The translations under genes and the position numbers were made by a program. A stretch of 64,000 nucleotides of DNA from Hippopus hippopus (lineage: Eukaryota > Mollusca > Bivalvia > Cardiida > Cardiidae): positions 12,735,215 to 12,799,214 of the forward strand of contig OX328112.1 in assembly GCA_946811185.2 (NCBI GenBank), read 5' to 3'. Below the pieces are notes generated by a model. That model had not been told where the DNA came from. It did not search any database and saw only the letters and a program-made list of their open reading frames with translations. How positions within the stretch are numbered: position 1 is the first letter of the stretch; each line of letters opens with the position of its first letter. Below are positions 40,401 through 55,400 of this stretch, piece after piece.

Positions 40401-43400
40401 ACAAACACTATTACTTGAGCCACATGATTACAATGTGTCATCTGCAGATGTATTCAGTATGAATCTGTCCAAACCTTGTGAAAAAAGCGAAGGAGGAAAA
40501 AAGAAAATGTGGTACAGCAAATATCATTAGGCTTAACAAATCATCCAGCCATGGTTGGTATATGGACAATAGCCTTGAGTAAATAGTTAATAAAGACAAC
40601 CTATCTTCTTCATGTTAGTAAAAAGAACAAAAACACTAATCAAAGAAAACACTTCAAAGAAGTGTGGAAGATCGAAATTATTTTATTGAGTGAACGTCAT
40701 TGGTAGTATTTTCATGAGTGGCACAGATGAAAGATGATGTTCACTCGATGAGATAAATTTCGATCTTTCACCGAAAAAAACAAATATCCTCTATATACTC
40801 TTTGCTAGCACAATTCACAAAGTCTTATATAGCTCAAAAAGTAGAACACAGAGCAGTGATACCTTCTAGTTTGAAACATTTTAAGTTTTAGAAATCTCTG
40901 AAAAGAATCATCACTGTAAAAATGTTAACCCTAAAAGCACTTTTTACAATGACAGTTGCCTGTGTGACCAGTGTAGACCAAGATCAGACTGCACTTAAGG
41001 GTCTGTATTCACCAACCATTCTTAAGAACGTTCTTAGTTTTATTCTTCCAGATTTTCTAAATTTGAAAGTAACACAACTGAAATTGTCTTTTGGGTTTAT
41101 TATTCCATCATATGATGGAATATGTTGTCAGAAATATTTCTGCATCCTTGATGGATTTGCTTTTGTCAGCCGGTAAATATTTAAAAATGACAACTTTGAA
41201 AGACTGGATAAAAAACTGTTCCCACGCAACTCGGTTTCATCTCTTAGACTCCAGGATGCACGAAAAATAAATCTTCTGTCTGTACAAAATGTTGAAATTT
41301 CAAGGCAACAACAACAGTATCGCCCAAAGTCTTGTACAAAGTAGATCAGTGTCCAGACTGCAATAATTTCTCTGCAGTGTTACCTTGATCTATGAGTACA
41401 CTGTTCACTAGTACCTTATGTTTCCCTTCCAGTTCTTTTCTGTTCACACGAAAACAGATACCAGTATATCCAAACCATTTAATGACAAAACATGTCACAG
41501 TGACATTCAAACTGCTATTTTCTAGCAATAAACAGTAATTTTCATCATTTTAGAAGGTTTTGTGTTTCACCACCCATACTATTACAGGCCTCTGACCTAA
41601 ACAAAATTACAGCTATTTAACCCTCTACCACAGGGCAAAATTTTAGACACATCCATATTGAAAGAATTTACAGACAAAAATTCAAAATGTGTTTCAAATG
41701 ATAGTATCTGTCCTTACATGGGCAGAAAACATTGTGGGAAAAAGAGAAAATGCTGGTTACCAGCATTTTCTCCTTTCCCAACAATGTTTTCAAAAGGCTT
41801 TTTTCCGAGATTCGTTAAAACTCAGGATTGTGTGGTAAAGGGTTAACTCCATACCAGATCACAAACTTTTGAGAAGTCCAAATTGAAAGCATTTAATGGA
41901 GACAAATTAATAGTAGCCCAAATGATGGCTTTTTGTTTCTGATACAGTAGAAAATACTGTGAAAAAAGGAAAAAAAGGCTGGTTACCATTTTTTTCTCCT
42001 TTTCCCAGAATGTTTTCAAAAGCCTTTTTCTTTAGGGTTTTTAAAACATATGATACTTTGGTAAAAGAGTTGAACATTTCAATAATCAAAAATGACAAAG
42101 TCAAATGTTTAAAGCTAAAATCTATCTTAAAATAATTGACAGTATATATTTAGGATCAGACAGCACAGTCTGTACTGTCTCATCTCTATCTACACTGTCT
42201 GCAAAAACATTACAAAGTGTATCCAAAACATTTTATTGATAGATTGTATGGTGTTTTATGCTGCTGTCTACAGAATTTCATTCATATCACATCAATAGCT
42301 CAATTATTCATTATTTCACAAGTACTAGGCTGCAGCTCTAGAATGCCTTGCTTAAGGACACCTCTACGAAAAACTCAGTGCCTAATAGGATAGGCAAACC
42401 CAGCACCTGCGGGTAACTAATCAAACAACTCAACCACTGAGCCCAAAAGATCCTGTCCTCACATACAAAGAGCTTGTTGATTTTTATGGTAGTTCATGTT
42501 TTATGCAAAATAACTTCACATATATCTGTGCACCTATCCATGTCTTCCTGGAGTTTTTTTCACAAGTGCTTTGCACAGTATGCTGTGTAAGCCACTTGCT
42601 GCTTTCTGACATATCCAACACTGAAAACAATGATCAGCACGGAGAGAGGTATAAATCCTCTTGAGATGACTACCATCAATCCTTGGAAAAATATATGCCA
42701 AGCTTGAGATTCGAATCCCTTGGTTTAAAGCCCTGCATGCTACCCATTGCACTACTGAACTCGGCAACAAAGATCTAGAGAAACACAAAAAAAGTAATAA
42801 CATACCAACCTATTTAAGTAAAATATCTCCACCACTATCCCTCTTTACCAGCTCAATACTTTTATAAGCCTAAATTCTCAAAAAATGACCAGTCTGAAGA
42901 TACAAGATCTTACACTCAAGCAGTAGATAGGATTGAAAAAACATTGTGGAAAGAGGAGCAATAAATCTAAAAAAAAAAATAAGTCTAAAAATTACGAGTA
43001 ATAAAATACCAGAGAATTCAAGCACAAAATATCCACCTTGATCCTCCTCTACAAGCTCAAGAGATTTTTAAACTGAAATTCTCAACAAATGGTTCACCCT
43101 TTACTAAACGACAAAATTTTAGACTTGTCCACAAATTGAAAGCATTTGCAGATGACAAAATAAATATGACTAAAACTTCAAATGTTTTTTTTGAAGGGTA
43201 CAAAACATTTTGTGAAAAGGAGAAAATGCTGGTTACCAGCATTTTCTTCTTTTCACACAATGTTTTCAAAAGCATTCTGTCTTGAGATTGTGTGGTAAAG
43301 GGTTACGTAAATAATTATTTTTTTTTTTACATTTGAGTAGTTTTGCTTCAAAGGAATTCCAGTTTTTGATGCTTTTTTTTCTGGTATCAGTTTATTTCCC

Positions 43401-46400
43401 TTCAAATTATCCAACATGGCTTATTACCTCATTAAATGCTTATATACCAATAAAACTTTTCCAGTTGTTCATACAAGTACAGTATTCTCTTTGCAATTCT
43501 AACCCTTTACCAGCATTTTCTCCTTTTCCCACAATGTTTTCTACCCTTCCCAAAACAAATTTCAATTTTTGAGTCACATTCATCTTGTCATCTGCAAATG
43601 CTTTCAATTTGGATATGTCTAAAATTTTGTCATTTTGATACAGGGTCAACCATTCTATTTTACAGAGACATTTTTCCTTAAGTTGCCTTGCAATCAGTAT
43701 AAATAAGGATCAGAGTGTATAGATGATTTGCAGTCTGATCATGGAACTAAACCCTACATGTTTTATTACTTATTCTTGCTAAAACCGCTTGTAAGTTCCT
43801 ATAATTCAGTCTTTTTGTCTGGAAGAAAACGTCTGGATCACTTATTTATTTTCCTAAGGGCTCAAAACTGCTGCAGAAAATAACAAAGCTACAGATAGTT
43901 ACAGCCTTAGTATAGACAGAGTCAGATAAACAATGTGACAAACAGAGAAATTGCTCTTTCTGAGCTGTTCATCTATCTGCCAAAACATTTCTACAATATC
44001 TATTAACACTTTCAAATATGCACGCAAAACCCCTGTAGTGCAGTCGGTAGCATGTAGGACTTTAGAACAGGGGGTTGCTGATTCGATCCCCTGCTCGGCA
44101 AATTTCTATCCGAGGATTGATGGTTGTCATTGCAACAGGATTCATTCCTCTCTCACCACTGACCATTGTTTCAACAATGGATATGAGTGAAAGCAGCCAG
44201 TGGCTTGGAGAGAATATTGTGCAGAGTACTGGTAAAAGAAACTCCAGGAAAGCATGGATAGGTGCACTGAAATAATGTTGAAAATGACATTAAACACCAT
44301 ACAATCAATTAATCAATCAAATATGTATAAGAAACTTGGAAATACTTTCAAATATAATTATAAAAAGAAACTTCGATCAAATAATAAGGATTTTTCTTTG
44401 AAAGGTTAATGGAAAACTGTGTGGGAAAAAGGTGAACAGGCTGGTTTCCAGCATTTTCTTCTTTTTTCACAATGTTTTCACTAGTCTTCTTCAATGGGAA
44501 TTGTTCCATAAAAGGCAAAATTTTAGACTCTTCCATATTGAAGAAATTGACATAAGGCAAGTCAAATGTTTTTCAAAGGATAGTATTTGCCCTTAAATGG
44601 GTAGAAAACAATGTGGGAAAAGGAGAAAATGCTGGTTACCAGCGTTTTCTCCTTTTCCCTCAGTGTTTTCAAAGGCCTCTTACTCGGGTTCGTTAAAACT
44701 CGGGATTGTTCCTTAAAAGGTTAATCTTACCATCGATAAAGATTCAATTCATATCCCCAGTAAAGTACATACTTCACTTTTATACTTTTACAAAGCCATC
44801 ATTCAATAGTAGGAATGTCACATTATTTAGCATTAGTGACAAAATGAACGTTTAAGAAAACCACTCTTTCTGATTATTACCTCTTCCCTTCAGTTTACTT
44901 AAATATCAATATTTATTATATACCTGAAAATTTTCCGGCTCAAAGACATGTGTCGCAATTGGATTGATTGATTGATTGTATGGTGTTTAACGCCGTTTTC
45001 AACATTATTTCAGTTATATCGCGGCCGCCAGTGCACCTATCCATGCTTTCCTGGAGTCTCTTTTACCAGTACTCCGCACATTTTTCTTTCCAAGCCACTG
45101 GCTGCTTTCCCACATAATCATTGTCGAAACAATGGTCAGCGGTGGGATAGGAATGAATTCTGTCGCAGTGACTATCATCAATCCTCGGAAAGAAATTGGC
45201 CTAGCCAGGGGTCATAGCCAGGGATCGAACCCTGGACCCCGTGTTCTCAAGTCCTGCACGCTACCGACTGAGCTACCGGGGCTCGGCTCGCACTTGGATA
45301 AAATATCACACACGACAGAAAAAAAAAATCTGTATCTACACAATGTGAAATACAGTTCCAATATGGTATGATGATGTAATAATGACATTACACACCCGCG
45401 GCATATGTAAGCATTCATTTGCAATTTGATTGGTCAAAATTTTACACTGTTATATTAATTCGCCATTTATAAACAAGAGCCTCGCAGAGCGGCGCATATA
45501 CACCTTAAGGGACTTGTCAGTGAAATGGGTTAAAATCTAGAACGCCTACAGAGATCTGAATTTTAAGAGTGACATGCACAACTACACATCATAGAGATTC
45601 ATTGTGGAAAGTTTGAACTTATTCCCATGGAAACTGTAGGAGGAGTAGCACACACAAGAAATTGCTAACGGACGGACAGACGGACGACCGGTGCCATAAC
45701 ATAATACGACCCTTCAGGTGTATAAAAACAGAGTTTACTACCTTCCACACTATTAATTGTCTCATTTTGTTTCCGTTATCAAAAAAAATGTCAATAACTG
45801 CAAAATGTTGTCCTTGAAAGTTTTAGGTATATAATAAAAGGAATATTATATTGTGGTAACTTTCCTGGTGCTTGTATTTACTTCTTGCTGCGTAAGAAAA
45901 TTTCGACCTCCGCTCTTGGGCGACATCAAATTTTCTAACGCGGCTGGAATAAAATAAAAGCACCAGGAAAGGAACTACAACATAATATTCCATATTTATA
46001 TCATGCTCTTCGGTAGTTTATCGAGAAATAATGGTGTATTATGGTTTGATACTTCAACCAGTGAAAAATACCGATTTAATATTTTCTAACTCTTTCATTG
46101 AAGGATGAAACTGTAGTTCCCGCGTACTAGTTACCTAGGTAAACAGTGAGTGCCATTCAACCATAGGGAAATGTGATGTAATTAACATGCATTTACTCTC
46201 TATTTCTTGCGCTTTACATGATAGAAGTATGGCTAGATTTAATGGCTACTCCTGTTCTTTAGCTTTTAATTGTCATGCTGCTAAGCCCACCTCAATGACC
46301 TATGTAGACAGTGTAGATCAAGATCAGACTGCACAGACTGTGCAGTCTGATTTGTGATAGAAACTGTCTGATACGAGGACATTTTTCCCCAAACAATACG

Positions 46401-49400
46401 TTTTACATAATAACATCTGGGTTTTAACTTATTTAGTAGGTTAAGAGTTAACCCTTTACCACACGGCAAAATTTGAGACTTGCCCATATTGAAGGAATTT
46501 ATATCAACATTTCAAACGTTTTCCAGTTGATAGTATTTGTCCATTAATAGGAAGAAAACATTGTGGGAAAAGGAGAAAATGCTGGTAACCAGCATTTTCT
46601 CCTTTTCCAACAAAGTTTTCAAAACCTTTCTTCATCAGGGTCATTAAAAGTCGGGATTGTGTGGTAAAGGGTTAAAAGGATATGCTACATCCAAAATTCA
46701 GTATCATTTTTATAACCTTTCATACACCATCATAATGATTAATTAAATTGTGCTTTGTGAACTGGTGGTTTTATGCATTTGCAAAAAGTTTCGCTGACCC
46801 AGGCCGCAACATTTTGCTCTTTATACATTTTCCTGCATGTCAAGATATCGTTCTAACTCAGGATTCAAACTATTTTAAACACTACAGCTCACACAGCTGA
46901 TCCAGGTCGCAACATTTTGCTATCTATATATTTTCTGCATGTTGAAGTATCGTTCAAACTCAGGACTCAGACGGTTTTAAACAATAATAGATCCGTATCA
47001 TGAGATAACTTGCTTGGTATAATGTGTTACAAAGATGCATTAAATCTCCTTTCCTACTCATGTATTATATGTATAGATATTTTGGTGAATGACCAGAAAG
47101 ACCTTGGCATAGTTGCTGATGATTTTTATTGTATCGAAGTTTAACAGCTTAGGTCATATTATTGTGTTTAGTTCACCCCTGCGTAAGTTTACTGGTTTTC
47201 TCACAACAGTACTGATACAACTTTCTTTCAAAGTCACTGATTATTTTCTCACATGCATCAAGGGTGAGAGGCGAAAAATCACCGTAAAGAAAGTTTGCCT
47301 CAACCGGGTATCAAACTCATAACACCAGGTCATGAGTCAGATACACTAACCAATGAGCTACCTGACCGGGCCATGGTAGATGGCAAAATACCTAGTAATT
47401 AGACACCAAATTCTCTCCTGCTATAAAACCTAATTATTTACGATTTTCATCGGGTATCTAGATCTATTTATATTGAAAATAAAATGTAGACCTATCAAGT
47501 GAAATTCAATTACCGTGGATGTATTAGCTCTTTACTAAACAATCCAATGTTTTCACAATTCTCAGGGAGAAAGGCTTTTGAAATTATTGTCTGAAAAGGA
47601 GTATTATGTTGGTTACCAGTGTTTTTTACTTTTCTTACAATAATTTTTACTAATTAAACGAGAAATTCTTATCATTTGAGCCACATTTTATTTGTAATCT
47701 ACTAATACTTTCGATATGGACAAGCCTAAAATTTTGTTGTCTAGTGAAGATTTAATCCTTTACTATGCAATCAGAAGAATTCCAAATTTTTGACCACCCT
47801 GAAGAAAGCCTTGGAAAACATTGTGGGAAAAGGAGAAAATGCTGGTTGCCAGCATTTTCTCCTTTTCCCACAATGTTTTCTAACCTGTCAATGAAAATTC
47901 AAATCATTTGAGTAATACTTTATTTATTGCCTGCTTTCAATATGTACTAATCTGAAATTTGGTCATCTGGTAAAGGCTTAATAGTTTTTTGAGGGTCCAC
48001 TGTAACACCTATTGTGATTTAGCAATTTTCTTTGGTTTCCCCCCCCCCCCCCCCCCCCCCAACGGTAACACTTTGATGTAGCAAATAAAAACAGCTTACA
48101 TCATGAAATAGAAATTTACTTTACAAAACAGAAATACACAAGATCTGTAATCTGAAAGGTACATGGTAATATAATTATGTTTTCCAGCTAAAACAGGGTA
48201 TTTTATATAAAGCAATAAATGAATTATCACATTAATAAATTTGGTCGAGGCTGTCGATTTAGTATATAAATGAAAATAGAGAATAATTTATTCAATACCA
48301 CTGAGTGAAAAGAAGTTATTCTTGATCCAAATATTTTTTTCCCATCATATATCACATTTTATTTTCTTTGTGTCAGTCACTATAAATTTGCCCACAAAGA
48401 GCTAGGGGCCCTTAAAACAAACATGTCCACATTTTTGACCAATCACAAATTTCTATTTATTCATTTGTTATCAGTGTCAAAAAGTAGGTCAAAAGCCAGC
48501 ATATTCAGCTACTCCGAAACACAGAACAACAGCCCTGCACTATTCTTTCTTCTCTATTAATCTTTGTTTCATTTGCATGTTTTTCTCTCATAAAATTCCC
48601 AATGAGGAAAACTAAAAAATATTAATATTAGGGCGGCATGACAAGCAAATAATAAATTCATCATGCAATCTCTGGATGAGAGCTGATAAGCAGATGAATT
48701 GAAATTCCTGACCGTCTTTATCTTTCACCAGCAAAGCCTTAGTAACAAAAACACTTTGTACGCCCGGGTTTGTCAGTTTGTTTTGGGCTCCTGCAGATGC
48801 TCTTTCAGTGCTAAACACTTTGCCACACAATCCTGAGTTTTAATGACTCTGATAAAGATGTCTTTAGAAAACATTGCGGGAAAAGCAGAAAATGCTGGTT
48901 ACCAGCATTTTCTCCTTTTTCCACAATGTTTTCTACCATATCAAAGACAAATTCAATAATTTGAGCCTCATCTAAATTGTCGTCTGCAAATGCTTTCAAT
49001 TTGGATAAGTCTAAAATTTTGTCATCTGGTAAAGAGTTAAATCTCTACCACAGGACCAAATCTTATACTGGCCCAAATTAAAAGCATTCGCAAACGACAT
49101 AATACATGGGTTGAGTGTTTAAATCTCTACCACAGGACCAAAATTTCATACTTGCCCCAATTGAAAGTATTTGCAGACAACAATTAAGCGTTACTTATAT
49201 GGTGGAATTTTTGATAGGATTGAAAACATTGTGGGAAATGGAGAAAATGCTGGTTAGCAGCTTTTTCTCCCTTTTCCCACAATGTTTTCCAAAGCCGTCT
49301 TTCTTGGGGTCAATAAAACTTAGGATTATGTGGTAAACGTAAAATGTTTAATCAAAACCACTTTTTCCTCATACACCAGTGCTAATTTTTGAAATCATTG

Positions 49401-52400
49401 TGTGAAAAGAAAAAAACAGTATCATCCAGGAAATTACATGGACATAGAAAAAATCTTTTTTCCAAAGGTCAAATATCAGGAGAAAAGGATTAATACCTTG
49501 TTACTCTTTTCCCAACAGTGTTTTTAAAACATCTCGAAGGGCAGGAGGTGATTTTAAATTGCAGTCAAAATTGTCCATGTCTCACTAAAAACAACTATTG
49601 TGTGGTCAGTTCAAGTTTTAGTCGCCGTCAGAAAAAACAAATTTCAAAATCAGGCAAAAAGTAAACAAAAGATAGAGTGTCCTGGCAACTTTTAATCTAG
49701 CTCTGAAATTAATTTCTCTGCCAGCGACTAACACTTGGACTGACCGAACAATAACAGATTGTCATCTTCAAAATAATTTCCATACTTTTAAATAGTATGA
49801 TTTAAATTTAAATGCATTTCAACTCCCGCTCTGTGTACTTTTGGAAGCTATTGTTATCCCCTGCCGAAGGTGGACGGATACAGTTTTAGCGTTGTCCGTC
49901 CTTCAGTCCGTCCGTCCGTGTGTTCGTCCAGGAGAATATCTCCAATACAATTGGACGGAATTTTGTGAAACTTTATACATGTGTACAATAACTCATTCCA
50001 CTGAGACACTTTTTTTTTGATTCGATGAAAAATTGCTGACTGGGAGCGATTTTAAGTTACGCGGTCAAGTAAATTTTTCAGCGGGGGATATCATTTCAAC
50101 GAAACTGCTTGTTTCTTTAAATTTTGTTACTTGGATAAGAGTCAGATGAAAAAAAAAAAAACTTTTACCTTTGAAATGTAATCAAAAACATGCAATTTGA
50201 AATATTACATGAAAGCAATCATTAAAATCCTTTAATCACTCAGGTAACCATGGAAACAAAATTAATTTCAGTCTCAACAAGAAATAAATCTAACCCCAAC
50301 CTTCATAGAGACACCTCATGATGCAGCAACCACAATATTGCTATCAAGAACACTTTCTCAGGTTAACAAACTACTCAAAGCAAGCTATTTTCTCCATGTA
50401 CCGCATTTCTTTTTTTAAAACTTTCTCTACATCAAGATCATAATTTGCTACATCTTAACTTCTTTTTTTCAACTACAATAAAACTATTGGTATACAAACT
50501 GCATTCTGTTTCTTGTATTTGACATATTACTAAAAATGTTCAGGTATAAAAGGGGAATCACTTTTAACCCTTTACCAAGTTTAAATGACCTACAGGAGGA
50601 TGGCTTTTGAAAATATTAAGTGAACAGAAGAAAATACTGGTAATACAAACATTTTGTCACAATAATTTCAACCTCCATCAAAGATAAATCCCAATGGTTA
50701 AGTCATACTTAATGAATTTGTAGTCTGTAAATGCTTTGGGTTTGGACAAGTCCAAAAATTTGTCATTTGGTAAAGAGTTTACAAACATCATTTTCCGAGA
50801 ATTCCTCTTATGTAACGCAAAAAATGTTGGTTATCTAACACAAAAAAAAGTTCTTCAGTAGAAGCATTGTCTACCTGCAGACTTTATTCTTTGTCTTTCA
50901 CAAAACCATTTTCTAACATTTTTAGCCGATCCCTGGTAGCTCAGTTTGTAGCGTGCAGGACTTGAGAACAGGGACATGGGTGCCATCCCTGGCTAGGCCA
51001 ATTCTTTCCTAAGACTGATGATGGTCAGCGCAACAGGAATCATTCCTCTCCCACTGCTGACTATTGTTTTTGCAATGTATATGAGGGAAAGCAGCCAGTG
51101 GCTTGGAAAGAAAATTGTGTGGAGTACCGGTAAGAAAAACTCCAAGAAGGCATGGATAGGTGCACTGGCCACCGCAATATAACTGAAATAATGCTGAAAA
51201 GGGTGTTAAACACAATACAATTCATCAATCAATCAATCAATCTAAAACATTTAACTATAGTGAGAAATTGTTATTAACTCTTTACCAAATGACAAGATTT
51301 TAGACTGGATCAAACTGGAAGCAAATAAATAAAATATTGCTAAAATGATGATTTCTGTCTTTTACAGGGTAGAAAGCATTTGAAAACATTGTGGGAAATA
51401 GAGAAAATGCTGGTAACCAGCATTTTTTCTTTTTCCCGCAATGTTTTCTAACCTTTCAAAGAAAAATCCAATCAGTTGAGTAACATTCAATTCATCATGT
51501 TCAAATACTTTCAATTTGGACAAATCTAAAAAATGTTCATGTGTTGAAAATTTATTTTTTTTAAATTAAAATCATTATACCATGACTATAATAACTTCCG
51601 ATCACGTAAGCTCCCCTCCTCCCTAAAAAAACTCATCAATTAAAAAATCTAATTTCCATGTCAATACCAAAAAGAAGTATAAAATCAAATGTAATCTACC
51701 AATGTCACATATGCTATCTTTTCTATTTGAGGACCAGTAAATAAACATTTCTTACAGATATGTACTGGCCAAACTTTTATTACTGTATAGTGGCTATTCA
51801 AGTTTTTTGTTCACCCTTTACCACACAATCCCAAGTTTTAGTGACCATTGGCTTCTGAAAACATTGTGGGAAAAGGAGAAAATGCTGGTAACCAGCATTT
51901 TCTCCTTTTACCACAAGGTTTTCTTCACTTTCAATGACAATTACCACCATTTTAGCTAAATTGAACTTGTCATCTGCAAACGCTTTCAATTTGGGCCAGT
52001 CTAAAATTTTGTTGTTTGATAAAGAGATAATCTTGTTCAGCAATGTAAAACTTGAAATTTCACAGTTAACTGTAGTTTTCATGTATCACAGCGAATATTT
52101 TTTGAAATAAAAGATTGTACAAAATTAATGATTTTATCTAAATAACTCCCCTCCCCTCCCAGGTTCAGGAAGTTTTTGAAAGCCCTGGGTTCCTATTTAC
52201 TAACCATTTTCATTGATATTCTTAGTCTTATTCTTCAAGACTTTTTTTTACATTTGAAAGTAACACAACTTCTGATTGGCTAAACCAAAAGGTTTAGCCA
52301 ATCAGAAGTTGTGTTACTTTCAAATTTAGAAAATTCCGATTGATTGCATGGGGTTTAATGCCATTTTCAACACCATTTCAGTTATATCACTGCAGCCAGT

Positions 52401-55400
52401 GCACCTACCCATGCTTTCCTGGAGTTTCTTTTACCAATACTTCACACAATATCCTGTCCAAGCCACTGGCTGCTTTCCCACAAAACCATCATCGAAACAA
52501 TGATCAGCAGTGAGAGAGGAATGAATCCTGTCGCCATGGCTATCATCAGTACCCAGAAAGAAACTGGCCAAGCCGGAAATCTAACCAGCGACCCCCTGTT
52601 CTCGAGTCCTGTTCACTACCCACTGAGCTATCAGGGCTCAGCAGAAAATTCTGAAGAACAAGACAAAGACAGTTCTTAAGAATGGTTGGTGAATACTTAC
52701 CCTGGCAACTAGGTATGTTGGTATTATTGACTTTTGTCATTTCAACGGTAACTGTTTTTTTTTCGTCACAGCAACAGCTCACATGTTGATGTCTTCCTAG
52801 GTTTTACCAGGACTAAACTTGGGCTTAGGAGTGCCTTACTCAAGGACATTTCCTGGGCCCTAATTCAACACCTTAAGCACTAAGCCTAAAATGACCCTAA
52901 TCTTTTGTAACAAAAAGTAGCATAAGTAACCTACTTGTACTGCAGTAAAAATTCCTTAGCCATTCATCACATTGTTTTTCTCTACTAATCCTCCCAACAC
53001 CATATGTTTTGTATCAATAGTAACATCTATATAATACTTGTTTCCTTTTCAATACAGCTCAAAGACATAGACCTATAACCCCATAATAATGTCTTTTCCA
53101 AATGCGGGCAAAATTAACACACATAATTATCACACTAAAAGTAGACATGTAGAATAAAGACACTTAAAATTTGATATGTGTGGTAAAGTATTGTGGCAAG
53201 TGGGGAAAATGCCCATTATGAGCAATAATTGTTCATTTGCCTCAATGCCCCCCCCCCCCAACCAATAAATAACTGCAGAAACATGCACGATAGAAAGGGT
53301 TGAACAATATTAATGTGACCATATCTGAGTCATGCTATAGCAAAAGGGGGCTTACTGCATCTCCGTGAAACATCATACCAGGCAAGTCATCACATGATTA
53401 TAGATCTATATAATCCATTTTGTTTAACAACCTATTGAATCATGAGGAACATTGGTCCTTGGGCAAGCAGAAAATTTACCAACAGTAAAAAGTTTCTGCC
53501 CAGGTCAGCCTGTGCAGACTGCACAGTCTGACCCCGGATTGATGCTTTTTGCAAATGCATTAGGCCCCCTTTTCACACAGCATGCCTTCTATAGTTATTA
53601 TGACAGTGCTGGGGACCTAGTGGCAGGCCAATGACCGAAATCATCCTCGTAACATCATTGATGTATGTTTGATGGTTGAATGGTGGTCAAAATCTCTTTT
53701 TACAATATTTCAGTTAATATATCAGGGAGGACAGTACACCTACAAGTGTTTCTTTATCAACACCATAAAGAATATCAGACAATTATTGTATTTAAAGACC
53801 AACTGCACACAGTGTGAAATCATTATGTAATATGGTGACAAATCTAAATCATATTTTTTGTACTAGTTACTCTTTTTACCAAACGACAAGTTTGGACTGG
53901 ACCAAATTGAAAGCATTTGTTGATGACAAATGAAGTATTGCTTCAATGGTGATATCTGCATTTGATAGGGTAGAAAACATGGTGGGCAAAGGAGAAAATG
54001 CTGGTTACCAGCATTTTCTACTTTTCCCACTGTTATCAAAAGGCATCTTCCTCAACTTTGTTAAAACCCAGGTTTATGTTGTAAAAGGTTAACCCTTTAA
54101 CAGATGACAAAATTCTAGCCTTGTCTGAAATGCAAGCATTTTCAGACATCAAAACAAAAATGACTCAAAAACTGAAATTTGTTTTTGGAAGGATAGAAAA
54201 CATTATGGGAAAAGGACAAAATGCTGGTTACCAGCATTTTCTTCTTTCCCAACAATGTTTTCAAAATCCTCTTTCCCTAGGGTCATTAGAACATCTGATT
54301 GTGTGCTAAATGGTTAAGGCATTTTCACCAGGTTTGCTACCAACCAGATAAAAAAGTAGAATGTAATACTATGGGTAACAATTCCCATGTCTGTGAAACC
54401 CCCCCCCCCCCACACCATGAACACATCCCCCATCAACCACACCATGAACAGTTATATCAGTGAGGACAGAACACCTATAAATATTTCCTAGTAGTTTCCC
54501 ACACTATGAACAGAAAAGTAAAATAAGCAAGGTAAAAAAGGCTTAACAGATTTCATCAGACTATGTGATCCAAATTCTTGCTCGAAAGCTGTCTAGTTCT
54601 TAGGATTTTTTTTAAACTCTTTACCAAATGACAATATGTTAATCCTTTACCACACGGCAAAATTTGAGACCTATCCAAATTGAAAGCATTTGCAGACGAC
54701 AATTTCATAGTGGCTCAAATGACGCAACTTTTCTTTGATAGGGTAGAAAACTTTGTGGGAAAAGGAGAAAATGCTGGTTACCAGCATTTTCTCCTTTTCC
54801 CACAATGTTTTCAAAAGGCCTCTTCTTCAGGGGTGCTAAAAGGCGTCATTGTGTGGTAAAGGGTTAAACTAGTCCAAATTCAAAGCAGTTGCAGAACACA
54901 ACATAAATGCAACTCAAAAATTGAAATTTGCTTTGGGAAGGGTACAAAACATTTAAAGTTGCTTTTGTTCAAAATGTTTCAGGAAAGCAGAGTAGATCAA
55001 GGATCATAGTGCACATTTTTTTGCAGACTGATCTGGATCAATACTGTGCACATTTTTTTGCAGACTGATCTGGATCAATACTGGCCACAATGTCACTGTC
55101 AATTAAGTTGTGAAAGGCACCCTAAGGGACAATACTGGTCCATACTGAAAAGGATAAGATTGTATTGGAGTTTAATGCCATTTTAACAGCTTAGGTCATG
55201 TCATGGCAGTCAGTGCACCTGTGCATGTGTTTCCTGGCTTTTTCACACAAGTACTGATACAACCCTCTTTCCAAGTCACTGACTCCCTTTCTCACATGTG
55301 TCAGAGGTGAGAGGCGAAAAATCGTCAAAAAGAAAGTTTGCATCAACCAGGTATCAAACTCACAACCACACAGGTCACTAGTCAGATATGCTAACCACTG

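Larger units (their letters stand above)
44911..45991. mobile_element. element G, copy interrupted twice
   Basis: Matches 61459-61962 along its length: TTATTATATACCTGAAA, AAATATCACACACGACAG, ATGGTATGATGATGTAATAA, GGTATATAATAAAAGGAATA, CCTGGTGCTTGTATTTACTT and inverse GCACCAGGAAAGGAACTACA. Interrupted by a SINE (44965-45287) and by another insertion (about 45475-45735). Confidence 0.85.

Noticed and set aside
48612..48830. 72-codon minus-strand frame
   Set aside because: Somewhat protein-like but its tail is a TTAA-A end, phase and splice signals do not fit the gene, and no family is recognised.
44031..51240. tRNA genes suggested by A and B boxes (44031, 45287, 50928, 39889)
   Set aside because: Heads are followed by conserved SINE bodies and CAATC tails, with target duplications; no good cloverleaf 3' half.
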